Source of the DNA: Clostridia bacterium
GTDB taxonomy: Bacteria > Bacillota > Clostridia > UBA1381
NCBI GenBank assembly: GCA_008668455.1
Contig: RQCD01000020.1
Coordinates: 1-6,746 of the forward strand
DNA: 6,746 nucleotides
Direction of reading: 5' to 3'
The notes under the pieces are model-generated. The model saw only the letters and a list, made by a program, of their open reading frames with translations. It was not told the DNA's origin and made no database searches. Positions 5,215-6,746 of this stretch are shown here, piece by piece. Numbering within the stretch: position 1 is the first letter of the stretch; each line of letters starts with the position of its first letter. The position numbers were made by a program, and so were the translations under genes.

Positions 5215-6706
5215 AAAACTGAAAATAGATGAACTGACTTTCTTCAAATCCTGGTCCGTAAATGCCGAAGATCAGAATGAAAAAAATTGCCGCAAACAAA
5301 AATGCCCATCGGAATACAAGATGATTTTTCAAAAAGGTGTTCCGCAGCTGTATGTGGTAATAGTGTGCAGCGCTGACGCAGAATAACACTGCCGCGCTAA
5401 AAATCAGAATGTTCAGATCCGCACCGGACAGCCCCAGTGTAGTCAAGCCGCCGCCGGAAAGTATCCAGGGATCCCATTTGCAGAAGATTTTCCGAACAAT
5501 TCCAAACGCATCTGAAACGGAGTTTGCGCGGAAGAAAATCCAGCCGAAACAGACCAAAAGGAACGTGATTGCACGCTGAAACAAGTGATAGGCATGCGTG
5601 TTCCGGTCGATCCGGAAAAGATTGGAAAGCTGTTTTCTTGCCGACAGCGTCATTCCGCCGGCTACCTGGTAGATCCCATGTAAAAGTCCCCAGATTACAA
5701 ACGTCCAGTTTGCACCGTGCCAGAGTCCGCTTGCTAAAAAGACCACCATAATATTAAAGTATTTCCGCGCTTGTCCGCGCTTGTTTCCGCCTAAGGGAAT
5801 ATAGAGGTAATCCCGGAACCAGCCGGAGAGGGAGATATGCCAGTCTCTCCAGAACTGCGCAATTGTTTTTGCAAAATACGGTTCTTCAAAGTTTTTCATC
5901 AGAGAAAATCCCATCACCTCTGCCGCACCGCGTGCAATATCGGTGTAGGAGGAAAAATCGCAGTAGATTTGGAGGGCAAACAGAACGGTTGCCAAAGCCA
6001 GTTCCAAGCCGCCGTAGTCGGTATGATGATTGTACACCTGGTTCACTAAAATTGCCGCCCGGTCGGCAATCACAAGCTTTTCAAAAAAACCCCACAGCAT
6101 TAAAAGCAAGCCTCTTTTTGCCCGGATAAAGGAAAAATGATGTTCTTCATGCAATTGAATCAAAAGATTTTTTGAACGCTCAATCGGACCTGCTACAAGC
6201 TGCGGAAAAAAGGATACGAAAAGCGCATACCGGAACGGATTTTTCTCTGCCTGGATTTCTCCGCGGTAAACGTCCATAGTGTAGGAAAGTGCCTGGAACG
6301 TGTAAAAGGAAATGCCGACAGGCAAAACCACATCAAACTGCGGCATAACCGCACTCTTTCCGAAAAAATGCAGGAATGCGTTTACACTGTCGGTCAGAAA
6401 ACCGGAATATTTAAAAAATACTAATATCCCTAAGTTGGACAGAAAGCTTGCCGCAACCGTCAGCTTTTTTGCGCGTGCCGCGTGTTTTTTGTCCGGATTT
6501 TTGTTAGCCTTTGCAATCAGCGCACCGCTCAAATATGTAATGACGGTGGATGCCGCCATTAAAAGTGCGTATTTTGGATTCCAGCACATGTAGAAATAAT
6601 AGCTCGCCAAGAGCAGCCACACCCATTTTACCTTCTGTGGAATCAAAAAATAAACCAGCGTGACGATGGGAAAAAATATTAAAAACTCTGCCGAGTTAAA
6701 AAGCAT
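5213..6706 (-). CDS. MBOAT-family membrane O-acyltransferase (AlgI/DltB/PatA-like)
   Basis: This 497-aa polytopic membrane protein of the MBOAT family moves an acyl group, often acetyl, from a cytoplasmic donor across the membrane toward a surface polymer. It starts with the typical MLFNSAEFLIFF and has many hydrophobic segments. Signature regions in order are LPVGISFYTFQALSY near 128-142, FPQLVAGPIER near 167-177, the FWRDWHISLSGWFRDYLYIP segment at about 285-304 with conserved His290, and ASGLWHGANW with the probable catalytic His330. It ends with the family C-terminal pattern FIYFQF. Length is usual (about 470-520 aa) and no break is visible. AGGAGG at 6720-6715 is 8 bases from the ATG. 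The adjacent SGNH-like gene is its expected partner. Which polymer is modified cannot be told from the sequence: no alginate, D-alanylation or glycosyltransferase genes lie in the window. Confidence 0.93.
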   Translation of the reverse strand: MLFNSAEFLIFFPIVTLVYFLIPQKVKWVWLLLASYYFYMCWNPKYALLMAASTVITYLSGALIAKANKNPDKKHAARAKKLTVAASFLSNLGILVFFKYSGFLTDSVNAFLHFFGKSAVMPQFDVVLPVGISFYTFQALSYTMDVYRGEIQAEKNPFRYALFVSFFPQLVAGPIERSKNLLIQLHEEHHFSFIRAKRGLLLMLWGFFEKLVIADRAAILVNQVYNHHTDYGGLELALATVLFALQIYCDFSSYTDIARGAAEVMGFSLMKNFEEPYFAKTIAQFWRDWHISLSGWFRDYLYIPLGGNKRGQARKYFNIMVVFLASGLWHGANWTFVIWGLLHGIYQVAGGMTLSARKQLSNLFRIDRNTHAYHLFQRAITFLLVCFGWIFFRANSVSDAFGIVRKIFCKWDPWILSGGGLTTLGLSGADLNILIFSAAVLFCVSAAHYYHIQLRNTFLKNHLVFRWAFLFAAIFFILIFGIYGPGFEESQFIYFQF

Positions 6707-6714
6707 GGGTTTGT

Positions 6715-6720
6715 CCTCCT
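6715..6720 (-). promoter_or_regulatory. Ribosome binding site of the MBOAT gene
   Basis: A perfect AGGAGG lies 8 bases before the ATG at 6706, supporting that start; the protein also begins there with the usual family N-terminus. Confidence 0.85.
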
Positions 6721-6737
6721 ATCGGTACTATTCTTCT

Positions 6738-6746
6738 ATTGTAGCA
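6738..6746 (-). promoter_or_regulatory. Extended -10 promoter element for the MBOAT-SGNH-rubrerythrin operon (partial)
   Basis: The minus strand reads TGCTACAAT: TACAAT differs from TATAAT by one base and is preceded by the TGn extension. Transcription would begin near 6731, giving a leader of about 25 bases before the ATG. The -35 region lies outside the window, so this rests on one element only. Confidence 0.5.

Noticed and set aside
4184..6706. Naming the MBOAT/SGNH pair DltB/DltD
   Set aside because: No dltA or dltC is present, and the exported protein shows only general SGNH features. A generic O-acylation module is the safest call.

Overview
The window looks like a piece of the chromosome of an anaerobic Gram-positive bacterium of the class Clostridia, most likely a Lachnospiraceae-type gut organism. 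This is an inference from four things: strong AGGAGG ribosome binding sites, moderate G+C, a clostridial-type rubrerythrin, and protein sequences of Firmicutes character. No phage, transposon, CRISPR array, tRNA or rRNA gene is visible.

The window holds two convergent gene blocks. The plus-strand block (1-3535) is tightly packed: the 3' end of rarA (replication-associated AAA+ ATPase), a small zinc-ribbon/TM2 membrane protein, nadE (glutamine-dependent NAD+ synthetase) and smpB (the tmRNA partner in ribosome rescue). Gaps are 27, 15 and about 5 bases, so these genes are probably co-transcribed.

The minus-strand block reads 6706 to 3607. It starts with an MBOAT membrane O-acyltransferase, followed by a membrane-anchored SGNH-hydrolase-like protein and then a rubrerythrin. 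The first two form a typical two-protein module for O-acylating a cell-surface or exported polymer, of the AlgI/AlgJ, PatA/PatB or DltB/DltD kind. The third is an oxidative-stress diiron protein that follows only 37 bases later. An extended -10 promoter element lies at the right edge of the window, just upstream of the MBOAT gene.

The blocks meet at 3536-3606, where two perfect hairpins sit side by side. The right one has a T-run for plus-strand transcripts and the left one has a T-rich tail for minus-strand transcripts.

The most notable feature is an in-frame TGA in nadE at 1629-1631. The reading frame is otherwise intact for 635 codons with family-like sequence on both sides, so a single base accounts for the break. 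The stop separates the Glu and Lys of the glutaminase triad from its Cys. It may be a recent nonsense mutation, a sequencing or consensus error, or less likely a recoding event. I did not find a convincing wholly new system here; the other genes are recognisable families in ordinary order.
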